Shown here: piece after piece, positions 13,603-26,000 of the stretch
How the letters are laid out: the number at the start of each line of letters is the position of its first letter
Position numbering within the stretch: position 1 is the stretch's first letter
Source: Vespa crabro
Lineage: Eukaryota > Arthropoda > Insecta > Hymenoptera > Vespidae
Reading direction: 5' to 3'
Assembly (NCBI RefSeq): GCF_910589235.1
Contig: NW_025813619.1
Coordinates: forward strand, 41,431-105,430
Length of the DNA stretch: 64,000 nt
Notes under the pieces: generated by a model
Databases searched by the model: none
What the model was told of the DNA's origin: nothing
The model's input: only the letters and a program-made list of their open reading frames with translations
Program-made: the position numbers and the translations under genes

Positions 13603-15989
13603 TTATATTCTTGTTATATTCTTTATTCTGCATCGATAGAATATAAAATCATTGAAATTGAACGAGATTTCAAGTTCTCGTTTTTCGACGATACGCGTAT
13701 ATGAGCGAAAAATCGTATATACGATATGAAAGAATGTTAAAAACTTTGATTCCAATATAAAATAGATGTTTGATCTTATGAAATGCAATGTTCTGAATCG
13801 ATTGGTAACATTTTTCTAACTGTGGCACAAGTATTATTAAAGATTTCACGATTTTATCTTCGCATATACCGAAATTCGCGTATGTCGATTACGTTTTTCG
13901 ACAATTATCATATGAAAACGCGTAGTTAAACATAGTAAAAACGTTATATTCTTGTTATATTCTTTATTCTGCATCGATAGAATATAAAATCATTGAAATT
14001 GAACGAGATTTCATGTTTTCGTTTTTCGACGATACGCGTATATGAGCGAAAAATCGTATATACGATATGAAAGAATGTTAAAAACTTTGATTCCAATATA
14101 AAATAGATGTTTGATCTTATGAAATGCAATGTTCTGAATCGATTGGTAACATTTTTCTAACTGTGGCACAAGTATTATTAAAGATTTCACGATTTTATCT
14201 TCGCATATACCGAAATTCGCGTATGTCGATTACGTTTTTCGACAATTATCATATGAAAACGCGTATTTAAACATAGTAAAAACGTTATATTCTTGTTATA
14301 TTCTTTATTCTGCATCGATAGAATATAAAATCATTGAAATTGAACGAGATTTCAAGTTTTCGTTTTTCGACGATACGCGTATATGAGCGAAAAATCGTAT
14401 ATACGATATGAAAGAATGTTAAAAACTTTGATTCCAATATAAAATAGATGTTTGATCTTATGAAATGCAATGTTCTGAATCGATTGGTAACATTTTTCTA
14501 ACTGTGGCACAAGTATTATTAAAGATTTCACGATTTTATCTTCGCATATACCGAAATTCGCGTATGTCGATTACGTTTTTCGACAATTATCATATGAAAA
14601 CGCGTATTTAAACATAGTAAAAACGTTATATTCTTGTTATATTCTTTATTCTGCATCGATAGAATATAAAATCATTGAAATTGAACGAGATTTCAAGTTT
14701 TCGTTTTTCGACGATACGCGTATATGAGCGAAAAATCGTATATACGATATGAAAGAATGTTAAAAACTTTGATTCCAATATAAAATAGATGTTTGATCTT
14801 ATGAAATGCAATGTTCTGAATCGATTGGTAACATTTTTCTAACTGTGGCACAAGTATTATTAAAGATTTCACGATTTTATCTTCGCATATACCGAAATTC
14901 GCGTATGTCGATTACGTTTTTCGACAATTATCATATGAAAACGCGTATTTAAACATAGTAAAAACGTTATATTCTTGTTATATTCTTTATTCTGCATCGA
15001 TAGAATATAAAATCATTGAAATTGAACGAGATTTCAAGTTTTCGTTTTTCGACGATACGCGTATATGAGCGAAAAATCGTATATACGATATGAAAGAATG
15101 TTAAAAACTTTGATTCCAATATAAAATAGATGTTTGATCTTATGAAATGCAATGTTCTGAATCGATTGGTAACATTTTTCTAACTGTGGCACAAGTATTA
15201 TTAAAGATTACACGATTTTATCTTCGCATATACCGAAATTCGCGTATGTCGATTACGTTTTTCGACAATTATCATATGAAAACGCGTATTTAAACATAGT
15301 AAAAACGTTATATTCTTGTTATATTCTTTATTCTGCATCGATAGAATATAAAATCATTGAAATTGAACGAGATTTCAAGTTTTCGTTTTTCGACGATACG
15401 CGTATATGAGCGAAAAATCGTATATTAGATATGAAAGAATGTTAAAAACTTTGATTCCAATATAAAATAGATGTTTGATCTTATGAAATGCAATGTTCTG
15501 AATCGATTGGTAACATTTTTCTAACTGTGGCACAAGTATTATTAAAGATTTCACGATTTTATCTACGCATATACCGAAATTCGCGTATGTCGATTACGTT
15601 TTTCGACAATTATCATATGAAAACGCGTATTTAAACATAGTAAAAACGTTATATTCTTGTTATATTCTTTATTCTGCATCGATAGAATATAAAATCATTG
15701 AAATTGAACGAGATTTCAAGTTTTCGTTTTTCGACGATACGCGTATATGAGCGAAAAATCGTATATACGATATGAAAGAATGTTAAAAACTTTGATTCCA
15801 ATATAAAATAGATGTTTGATCTTATGAAATGCAATGTTCTGAATCGATTGGTAACATTTTTCTAACTGTGGCACAAGTATTATTAAAGATTTCACGATTT
15901 TATCTTCGCATATACCGAAATTCGCGTATGTCGATTAGGTTTTTCGACAATTATCATATGAAAACGCGTATTTAAACATAGTAAAAACG
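13603..15989 (+). repeat. 7-monomer higher-order repeat, copy 2 (2,387 bp)
   Basis: Second copy of the 7-mer, with CGTAGTTAAAC (13,925), TTCATGTTTTC (14,014), AGATTACACG (15,210) and ATCTACGCAT (15,565). GTTCTCG at 13,677 recurs at 16,064, the first marker of what would be a third copy. The rest of that third copy is not seen: the next monomers have different markers. A private TATATTAGATAT near 15,425 occurs here only. Confidence 0.9.
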
Positions 15990-17012
15990 TTATATTCTTG
16001 TTATATTCTTTATTCTGCATCGATAGAATATAAAATCATTGAAATTGAACGAGATTTCAAGTTCTCGTTTTTCGACGATACGCGTATATGAGCGAAAAAT
16101 CGTATATACGATATGAAAGAATGTTAAAAACTTTGATTCCAATATAAAATAGATGTTTGATCTCATGAAATGCAATGTTCTGAATCGATTGGTAACATTT
16201 TTCTAACTGTGGCACAAGTATTATTAAAGATTTCACGATTTTATCTTCGCATATACCGAAATTCGCGTATGTCGATTACGTTTTTCGAAAATTATCATAT
16301 GAAAACGCGTATTTAAACATAGTAAAAACGTTATATTCTTGTTATATTCTTTATTCTGCATCGATAGAATATAAAATCATTGAAATTGAACGAGATTTCA
16401 AGTTTTCGTTTTTCGACGATACGCGTATATGAGTGAAAAATCGTATATACGATATGAAAGAATGTTAAAAACTTTGATTCCAATATAAAATAGATGTTTG
16501 ATCTTATGAAATGCAATGTTCTGAATCGATTGGTAACATTTTTCTAACTGTGGCACAAGTATTATTAAAGATTTCACGATTTTATCTTCGCATATACCGA
16601 AATTCGCGTATGTCGATTACGTTTTTCGACAATTATCATATGAAAACGCGTATTTAAACATAGTAAAAACGTTATATTCTTGTTATATTCTTTATTCTGC
16701 ATCGATAGAATATAAAATCATTGAAATTGAACGAGGTTTCAAGTTTTCGTTTTTCGACGATACGCGTATATGAGCGAAAAATCGTATATACGATATGAAA
16801 GAATGTTAAAAACTTTGATTCCAATATAAAATAGATGTTTGATCTTATGAAATGCAATGTTCTGAATCGATTGGTAACATTTTTCTAACTGTGGCACAAG
16901 TATTATTAAAGATTTCACGATTTTATCTTCGCATATACCGAAATTCGCGTATGTCGATTACGTTTTTCGACAATTATCATATGAAAACGCGTATTTAAAC
17001 ATAGTAAAAACG
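14967..17012 (+). repeat. Six-monomer segment duplicated at 27,584-29,629 (left copy)
   Basis: Ordered markers are AGATTACACG (15,210), ATCTACGCAT (15,565), GTTCTCG (16,064), TTCGAAAATT (near 16,289), GAGTGAAA (16,434) and CGAGGTTTC (near 16,735). All six recur in the same order 12,617 bp (37 x 341) to the right. This left copy also has private changes absent from the right copy: TATATTAGATAT near 15,425, ATTAGGTTT near 15,939 and GATCTCATG near 16,164. It overlaps the second 7-mer unit. Confidence 0.9.
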
Positions 17013-19740
17013 TTATATTCTTGTTATATTCTTTATTCTGCATCGATAGAATATAAAATCATTGAAATTGAACGAGATTTCAAGTTTTCGTTTTTCGACG
17101 ATACGCGTATATGAGCGAAAAATCGTATATACGATATGAAAGAATGTTAAAAACTTTGATTCCAATATAAAATAGATGTTTGATCTTATGAAATGCAATG
17201 TTCTGAATCGATTGGTAACATTTTTCTAACTGTGGCACAAGTATTATTAAAGATTTCACGATTTTATCTTCGCATATACCGAAATTCGCGTATGTCGATT
17301 ACGTTTTTCGACAATTATCATATGAAAACGCGTATTTAAACATAGTAAAAACGTTATATTCTTGTTATATTCTTTATTCTGCATCGATAGAATATAAAAT
17401 CATTGAAATTGAACGAGATTTCAAGTTTTCGTTTTTCGACGATACGCGTATATGAGCGAAAAATCGTATATACGATATGAAAGAATGTTAAAAACTTTGA
17501 TTCCAATATAAAATAGATGTTTGATCTTATGAAATGCAATGTTCTGAATCGATTGGTAACATTTTTCTAACTGTGGCACAAGTATTATTAAAGATTTCAC
17601 GATTTTATCTTCGCATATACCGAAATTCGCGTATGTCGATTACGTTTTTCGACAATTATCATATGAAAACGCGTATTTAAACATAGTAAATACGTTATAT
17701 TCTTGTTATATTCTTTATTCTGCATCGATAGAATATAAAATCATTGAAATTGAACGAGATTTCAAGTTTTCGTTTTTCGACGATACGCGTATATGAGCGA
17801 AAAATCGTATATACGATATGAAAGAATGTTAAAAACTTTGATTCCAATATAAAATAGATGTTTGATCTTATGAAATGCAATGTTCTGAATCGATTGGTAA
17901 CATTTTTCTAACTGTGGCACAAGTATTATTAAAGATTTCACGATTTTATCTTCGCATATACCGAAATTCGCGTATGTCGATTACGTTTTTCGACAATTAT
18001 CATATGAAAACGCGTATTTAAACATAGTAAAAACGTTATATTCTTGTTATATTCTTTATTCTGCATCGATAGAATATAAAATCATTGAAATTGAACGAGA
18101 TTTCAAGTTTTCGTTTTTCGACGATACGCGTATATGAGCGAAAAATCGTATATACGATATGAAAGAATGTTAAAAACTTTGATTCCAATATAAAATAGAT
18201 GTTTGATCTTATGAAATGCAATGTTCTGAATCGATTGGTAACATTTTTCTAACTGTGGCACAAGTATTATTAAAGATTTCACGATTTTATCTTCGCATAT
18301 ACCGAAATTCGCGTATGTCGATTACGTTTTTCGACAATTATCATATGAAAACGCGTATTTAAACATAGTAAAAACGTTATATTCTTGTTATATTCTTTAT
18401 TCTGCATCGATAGAATATAAAATCATTGAAATTGAACGAGATTTCAAGTTTTCGTTTTTCGACGATACGCGTATATGAGCGAAAAATCGTATATACGATA
18501 TGAAAGAATGTTAAAAACTTTGATTCCAATATAAAATAGATGTTTGATCTTATGAAATGCAATGTTCTGAATCGATTGGTAACATTTTTCTAACTGTGGC
18601 ACAAGTATTATTAAAGATTTCACGATTTTATCTTCGCATATACCGAAATTCGCGTATGTCGATTACGTTTTTCGACAATTATCATATGAAAACGCGTATT
18701 TAAACATAGTAAATACGTTATATTCTTGTTATATTCTTTATTCTGCATCGATAGAATATAAAATCATTGAAATTGAACGAGATTTCAAGTTTTCGTTTTT
18801 CGACGATACGCGTATATGAGCGAAAAATCATATATACGATATGAAAGAATGTTAAAAACTTTGATTCCAATATAAATTAGATGTTTGATCTTATGAAATG
18901 CAATGTTCTGAATCGATTGGTAACATTTTTCTAACTGTGGCACAAGTATTATTAAAGATTTCACGATTTTATCTTCGCATATACCGAAATTCGCGTATGT
19001 CGATTACGTTTTTCGACAATTATCATATGAAAACGCGTATTTAAACATAGTAAAAACGTTATATTCTTGTTATATTCTTTATTCTGCATCGATAGAATAT
19101 AGAATCATTGAAATTGAACGAGATTTCAAGTTTTCGTTTTTCGACGATACGCGTATATGAGCGAAAAATCGTATATACGATATGAAAGAATGTTAAAAAC
19201 TTTGATTCCAATATAAAATAGATGTTTGATCTTATGAAATGCAATGTTCTGAATCGATTGGTAACATTTTTCTAACTGTGGCACAAGTATTATTAAAGAT
19301 TTCACGATTTTATCTTCGCATATACCGAAATTCGCGTATGTCGATTACGTTTTTCGACAATTATCATATGCAAACGCGTATTTAAACATAGTAAAAACGT
19401 TATATTCTTGTTATATTCTTTATTCTGCATCGATAGAATATAAAATCATTGAAATTGAACGAGATTTCAAGTTTTCGTTTTTCGACGATACGCGTATATG
19501 AGCGAAAAATCATATATACGATATGAAAGAATGTTAAAAACTTTGATTCCAATATAAATTAGATGTTTGATCTTATGAAATGCAATGTTCTGAATCGATT
19601 GGTAACATTTTTCTAACTGTGGCACAAGTATTATTAAAGATTTCACGATTTTATCTTCGCATATACCGAAATTCGCGTATGTCGATTACGTTTTTCGACA
19701 ATTATCATATGAAAACGCGTATTTAAACATAGTAAAAACG
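17013..19740 (+). repeat. Transitional monomers including B, TAGAAT, B set
   Basis: There are eight monomers. GTAAATACG occurs near 17,690 and 18,713. The last three monomers are B-type (18,718; CATATAT at 18,830), TAGAAT (19,059; A to G at 19,102) and B-type (19,400; CATATAT at 19,512). This order and these markers match the window's first kilobase at an offset of 18,755 bp (55 x 341). A private CATATGCAAACG occurs near 19,371. Confidence 0.88.
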
Positions 19741-19761
19741 TTATATTCTTGTTATATTCTT
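19740..19761 (+). repeat. Internal 11-bp tandem pair within the monomer (representative copy)
   Basis: GTTATATTCTT occurs twice back to back at 19,740-19,750 and 19,751-19,761. The pair is present in almost every monomer. Three monomers (near 43,608, 53,146 and 55,522) keep one copy only, giving 330-bp units. It is thus a short direct repeat inside the satellite unit that has lost a copy, probably by replication slippage or unequal exchange. Confidence 0.97.
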
Positions 19762-19784
19762 TATTCTGCATCGATAGAATATAA
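19752..19784 (+). other. Inverted repeat around ATCGAT (representative copy)
   Basis: TTATATTC (19,752-19,759) and GAATATAA (19,777-19,784) are perfect 8-bp reverse complements separated by 17 bp that include ATCGAT (19,770-19,775). An alternative pairing uses TATTCT (19,762-19,767) with AGAATA (19,776-19,781). The element recurs in each monomer and could form a short hairpin or cruciform; no function is known. Confidence 0.8.
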
Positions 19785-19816
19785 AATCATTGAAATTGAA
19801 CGAGATTTCAAGTTTT

Positions 19817-19863
19817 CGTTTTTCGACGATACGCGTATATGAGCGAAAAATCGTATATACGAT
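19817..19863 (+). other. CpG-rich dyad-symmetry segment (representative copy)
   Basis: Three nested or adjacent symmetries lie within 47 bp. TTTTTCG (19,819-19,825) pairs with CGAAAAA (19,844-19,850). Between them is the 10-bp palindrome ATACGCGTAT (19,829-19,838). Immediately to the right is the 14-bp palindrome ATCGTATATACGAT (19,850-19,863), sharing one base with the stem. The segment holds the densest CpG run of the monomer. It recurs in nearly every copy; B-type monomers break the 14-bp palindrome with a CG to CA change. Possible roles as a protein-binding site or cruciform are inferred only. Confidence 0.85.
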
Positions 19864-20029
19864 ATGAAAGAATGTTAAAAACTTTGATTCCAATATAAAA
19901 TAGATGTTTGATCTTATGAAATGCAATGTTCTGAATCGATTGGTAACATTTTTCTAACTGTGGCACAAGTATTATTAAAGATTTCACGATTTTATCTTCG
20001 CATATACCGAAATTCGCGTATGTCGATTA

Positions 20030-20040
20030 CGTTTTTCGAC
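20030..20040 (+). repeat. Second copy of CGTTTTTCGAC inside the monomer
   Basis: CGTTTTTCGAC appears twice in each monomer, at 19,817-19,827 and 20,030-20,040 in the reference copy, 213 bp apart. CGCGTAT occurs three times per monomer and TATGAAA three times. These echoes suggest the 341-bp unit may have grown from shorter related pieces, but no clean half-unit structure is visible. Confidence 0.75.
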
Positions 20041-23000
20041 AATTATCATATGAAAACGCGTATTTAAACATAGTAAAAACGTTATATTCTTGTTATATTC
20101 TTTATTCTGCATCGATAGAATATAAAATCATTGAAATTGAACGAGATTTCAAGTTTTCGTTTTTCGACGATACGCGTATATGAGCGAAAAATCGTATATA
20201 CGATATGAAAGAATGTTAAAAACTTTGATTCCAATATAAAATAGATGTTTGATCTTATGAAATGCAATGTTCTGAATCGATTGGTAACATTTTTCTAACT
20301 GTGGCACAAGTATTATTAAAGATTTCACGATTTTATCTTCGCATATACCGAAATTCGCGTATGTCGATTACGTTTTTCGACAATTATCATATGAAAACGC
20401 GTATTTAAACATAGTAAAAACGTTATATTCTTGTTATATTCTTTATTCTGCATCGATAGAATATAAAATCATTGAAATTGAACGAGATTTCAAGTTTTCG
20501 TTTTTCGACGATACGCGTATATGAGCGAAAAATCGTATATACGATATGAAAGAATGTTAAAAACTTTGATTCCAATATAAAATAGATGTTTGATCTTATG
20601 AAATGCAATGTTCTGAATCGATTGGTAACATTTTTCTAACTGTGGCACAAGTATTATTAAAGATTTCACGATTTTATCTTCGCATATACCGAAATTCGCG
20701 TATGTCGATTACGTTTTTCGACAATTATCATATGAAAACGCGTATTTAAACATAGTAAAAACGTTATATTCTTGTTATATTCTTTATTCTGCATCGATAG
20801 AATATAAAATCATTGAAATTGAACGAGATTTCAAGTTTTCGTTTTTCGACGATACGCGTATATGAGCGAAAAATCGTATATACGATATGAAAGAATGTTA
20901 AAAACTTTGATTCCAATATAAAATAGATGTTTGATCTTATGAAATGCAATGTTCTGAATCGATTGGTAACATTTTTCTAACTGTGGCACAAGTATTATTA
21001 AAGATTTCACGATTTTATCTTCGCATATACCGAAATTCGCGTATGTCGATTACGTTTTTCGACAATTATCATATGAAAACGCGTATTTGAACATAGTAAA
21101 AACGTTATATTCTTGTTATATTCTTTATTCTGCATCGATAGAATATAAAATCATTGAAATTGAACGAGATTTCAAGTTTTCGTTTTTCGACGATACGCGT
21201 ATATGAGCGAAAAATCGTATATACGATATGAAAGAAAGTTAAAAACTTTGATTCCAATATAAAATAGATGTTTGATCTTATGAAATGCAATGTTCTGAAT
21301 CGATTGGTAACATTTTTCTAACTGTGGCACAAGTATTATTAAAGATTTCACGATTTTATCTTCGCATATACCGAAATTCGCGTATGTCGATTACGTTTTT
21401 CGACAATTATCATATGAAAACGCGTATTTAAACATAGTAAAAACGTTATATTCTTGTTATATTCTTTATTCTGCATCGATAGAATATAAAATCATTGAAA
21501 TTGAACGAGATTTCAAGTTTTCGTTTTTCGACGATACGCGTATATGAGCGAAAAATCGTATATACGATATGAAAGAATGTTAAAAACTTTGATTCCAATA
21601 TAAAATAGATGTTTGATCTTATGAAATGCAATGTTCTGAATCGATTGGTAACATTTTTCTAACTGTGGCACAAGTATTATTAAAGATTTCACGATTTTAT
21701 CTTCGCATATACCGAAATTCGCGTATGTCGATTACGTTTTTCGACAATTATCATATGAAAACGCGTATTTAAACATAGTAAAAACGTTATATTCTTGTTA
21801 TATTCTTTATTCTGCATCGATAGAATATAAAATCATTGAAATTGAACGAGATTTCAAGTTTTCGTTTTTCGACGATACGCGTATATGAGCGAAAAATCGT
21901 ATATACGATATGAAAGAATGTTAAAAACTTTGATTCCAATATAAAATAGATGTTTGATCTTATGAAATGCAATGTTCTGAATCGATTGGTAACATTTTTC
22001 TAACTGTGGCACAAGTATTATTAAAGATTTCACGATTTTATCTTCGCATATACCGAAATTCGCGTATGTCGATTACGTTTTTCGACAATTATCATATGAA
22101 AACGCGTATTTAAACATAGTAAAAACGTTATATTCTTGTTATATTCTTTATTCTGCATCGATAGAATATAAAATCATTGAAATTGAACGAGATTTCAAGT
22201 TTTCGTTTTTCGACGATACGCGTATATGAGCGAAAAATCGTATATACGATATGAAAGAATGTTAAAAACTTTGATTCCAATATAAAATAGATGTTTGATC
22301 TTATGAAATGCAATGTTCTGAATCGATTGGTAACATTTTTCTAACTGTGGCACAAGTATTATTAAAGATTTCACGATTTTATCTTCGCATATACCGAAAT
22401 TCGCGTATGTCGATTACGTTTTTCGACAATTATCATATGAAAACGCGTATTTAAACATAGTAAAAACGTTATATTCTTGTTATATTCTTTATTCTGCATC
22501 GATAGAATATAAAATCATTGAAATTGAACGAGATTTCAAGTTTTCGTTTTTCGACGATACGCGTATATGAGCGAAAAATCGTATATACGATATGAAAGAA
22601 TGTTAAAAACTTTGATTCCAATATAAAATAGATGTTTGATCTTATGAAATGCAATGTTCTGAATCGATTGGTAACATTTTTCTAACTGTGGCACAAGTAT
22701 TATTAAAGATTTCACGATTTTATCTTCGCATATACCGAAATTCGCGTATGTCGATTACGTTTTTCGACAATTATCATATGAAAACGCGTATTTAAACATA
22801 GTAAAAACGTTATATTCTTGTTATATTCTTTATTCTGCATCGATAGAATATAAAATCATTGAAATTGAACGAGATTTCAAGTTTTCGTTTTTCGACGATA
22901 CGCGTATATGAGCGAAAAATCGTATATACGATATGAAAGAATGTTAAAAACTTTGATTCCAATATAAAATAGATGTTTGATCTTATGAAATGCAATGTTC

Positions 23001-26000
23001 TGAATCGATTGGTAACATTTTTCTAACTGTGGCACAAGTATTATTAAAGATTTCACGATTTTATCTTCGCATATACCGAAATTCGCGTATGTCGATTACG
23101 TTTTTCGACAATTATCATATGAAAACGCGTATTTAAACATAGTAAAAACGTTATATTCTTGTTATATTTTTTATTCTGCATCGATAGAATATAAAATCAT
23201 TGAAATTGAACGAGATTTCAAGTTTTCGTTTTTCGACGATACGCGTATATGAGCGAAAAATCGTATATACGATATGAAAGAATGTTAAAAACTTTGATTC
23301 CAATATAAAATAGATGTTTGATCTTATGAAATGCAATGTTCTGAATCGATTGGTAACATTTTTCTAACTGTGGCACAAGTATTATTAAAGATTTCACGAT
23401 TTTATCTTCGCATATACCGAAATTCGCGTATGTCGATTACGTTTTTCGACAATTATCATATGAAAACGCGTATTTAAACATAGTAAAAACGTTATATTCT
23501 TGTTATATTCTTTATTCTGCATCGATAGAATATAAAATCATTGAAATTGAACGAGATTTCAAGTTTTCGTTTTTCGACGATACGCGTATATGAGCGAAAA
23601 ATCGTATATACGATATGAAAGAATGTTAAAAACTTTGATTCCAATATAAAATAGATGTTTGATCTTATGAAATGCAATGTTCTGAATCGATTGGTAACAT
23701 TTTTCTAACTGTGGCACAAGTATTATTAAAGATTTCACGATTTTATCTTCGCATATACCGAAATTCGCGTATGTCGATTACGTTTTTCGACAATTATCAT
23801 ATGAAAACGCGTATTTAAACATAGTAAAAACGTTATATTCTTGTTATATTCTTTATTCTGCATCGATAGAATATAAAATCATTGAAATTGAACGAGATTT
23901 CAAGTTTTCGTTTTTCGACGATACGCGTATATGAGCGAAAAATCGTATATACGATATGAAAGAATGTTAAAAACTTTGATTCCAATATAAAATAGATGTT
24001 TGATCTTATGAAATGCAATGTTCTGAATCGATTGGTAACATTTTTCTAACTGTGGCACAAGTATTATTAAAGATTTCACGATTTTATCTTCGCATATACC
24101 GAAATTCGCGTATGTCGATTACGTTTTTCGACAATTATCATATGAAAACGCGTATTTAAACATAGTAAAAACGTTATATTCTTGTTATATTCTTTATTCT
24201 GCATCGATAGAATATAAAATCATTGAAATTGAACGAGATTTCAAGTTTTCGTTTTTCGACGATACGCGTATATGAGCGAAAAATCGTATATACGATATGA
24301 AAGAATGTTAAAAACTTTGATTCCAATATAAAATAGATGTTTGATCTTATGAAATGCAATGTTCTGAATCGATTGGTAACATTTTTCTAACTGTGGCACA
24401 AGTATTATTAAAGATTTCACGATTTTATCTTCGCATATACCGAAATTCGCGTATGTCGATTACGTTTTTCGACAATTATCATATGAAAACGCGTATTTAA
24501 ACATAGTAAAAACGTTATATTCTTGTTATATTCTTTATTCTGCATCGATAGAATATAAAATCATTGAAATTGAACGAGATTTCAAGTTTTCGTTTTTCGA
24601 CGATACGCGTATATGAGCGAAAAATCGTATATACGATATGAAAGAATGTTAAAAACTTTGATTCCAATATAAAATAGATGTTTGATCTTATGAAATGCAA
24701 TGTTCTGAATCGATTGGTAACATTTTTCTAACTGTGGCACAAGTATTATTAAAGATTTCACGATTTTATCTTCGCATATACCGAAATTCGCGTATGTCGA
24801 TTACGTTTTTCGACAATTATCATATGAAAACGCGTATTTAAACATAGTAAAAACGTTATATTCTTGTTATATTCTTTATTCTGCATCGATAGAATATAAA
24901 ATCATTGAAATTGAACGAGATTTCAAGTTTTCGTTTTTCGACGATACGCGTATATGAGCGAAAAATCGTATATACGATATGAAAGAATGTTAAAAACTTT
25001 GATTCCAATATAAAATAGATGTTTGATCTTATGAAATGCAATGTTCTGAATCGATTGGTAACATTTTTCTAACTGTGGCACAAGTATTATTAAAGATTTC
25101 ACGATTTTATCTTCGCATATACCGAAATTCGCGTATGTCGATTACGTTTTTCGACAATTATCATATGAAAACGCGTATTTAAACATAGTAAAAACGTTAT
25201 ATTCTTGTTATATTCTTTATTCTGCATCGATAGAATATAAAATCATTGAAATTGAACGAGATTTCAAGTTTTCGTTTTTCGACGATACGCGTATATGAGC
25301 GAAAAATCGTATATACGATATGAAAGAATGTTAAAAACTTTGATTCCAATATAAAATAGATGTTTGATCTTATGAAATGCAATGTTCTGAATCGATTGGT
25401 AACATTTTTCTAACTGTGGCACAAGTATTATTAAAGATTTCACGATTTTATCTTCGCATATACCGAAATTCGCGTATGTCGATTACGTTTTTCGACAATT
25501 ATCATATGAAAACGCGTATTTAAACATAGTAAAAACGTTATATTCTTGTTATATTCTTTATTCTGCATCGATAGAATATAAAATCATTGAAATTGAACGA
25601 GATTTCAAGTTTTCGTTTTTCGACGATACGCGTATATGAGCGAAAAATCGTATATACGATATGAAAGAATGTTAAAAACTTTGATTCCAATATAAAATAG
25701 ATGTTTGATCTTATGAAATGCAATGTTCTGAATCGATTGGTAACATTTTTCTAACTGTGGCACAAGTATTATTAAAGATTTCACGATTTTATCTTCGCAT
25801 ATACCGAAATTCGCGTATGTCGATTACGTTTTTCGACAATTATCATATGAAAACGCGTATTTAAACATAGTAAAAACGTTATATTCTTGTTATATTCTTT
25901 ATTCTGCATCGATAGAATATAAAATCATTGAAATTGAACGAGATTTCAAGTTTTCGTTTTTCGACGATACGCGTATATGAGCGAAAAATCGTATATACGA

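Larger units (their letters stand above)
19741..20081 (+). repeat. Reference (canonical) satellite monomer
   Basis: This copy matches the majority base at every position I compared and is identical by eye to most of its neighbours, so it serves as the consensus. It is 341 bp with 46 C and 52 G (28.7% GC) and contains 22 CpG dinucleotides. In order it holds the second half of an 11-bp tandem pair with an inverted repeat, a TATAAAA, a dyad-rich CpG cluster (19,817-19,863), CCAAT overlapping a second TATAAAA (19,890-19,900), an AATCGATT palindrome (19,934-19,941), a second CGTTTTTCGAC (20,030-20,040), and CATATG (20,047-20,052) just before an ACGCGT. The choice of start is arbitrary because the unit is tandem. 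341 is not a multiple of 3, so no reading frame persists from unit to unit. Confidence 0.97.

Noticed and set aside
20023..20040. Possible CENP-B box in the TTCGCGTATGTCG region or the TTCGACGATACGCG region
   Set aside because: The CENP-B core needs TTCG, four bases, A, two bases, then CGGG. Neither site has the A or the CGGG; only TTCG and a CG match.
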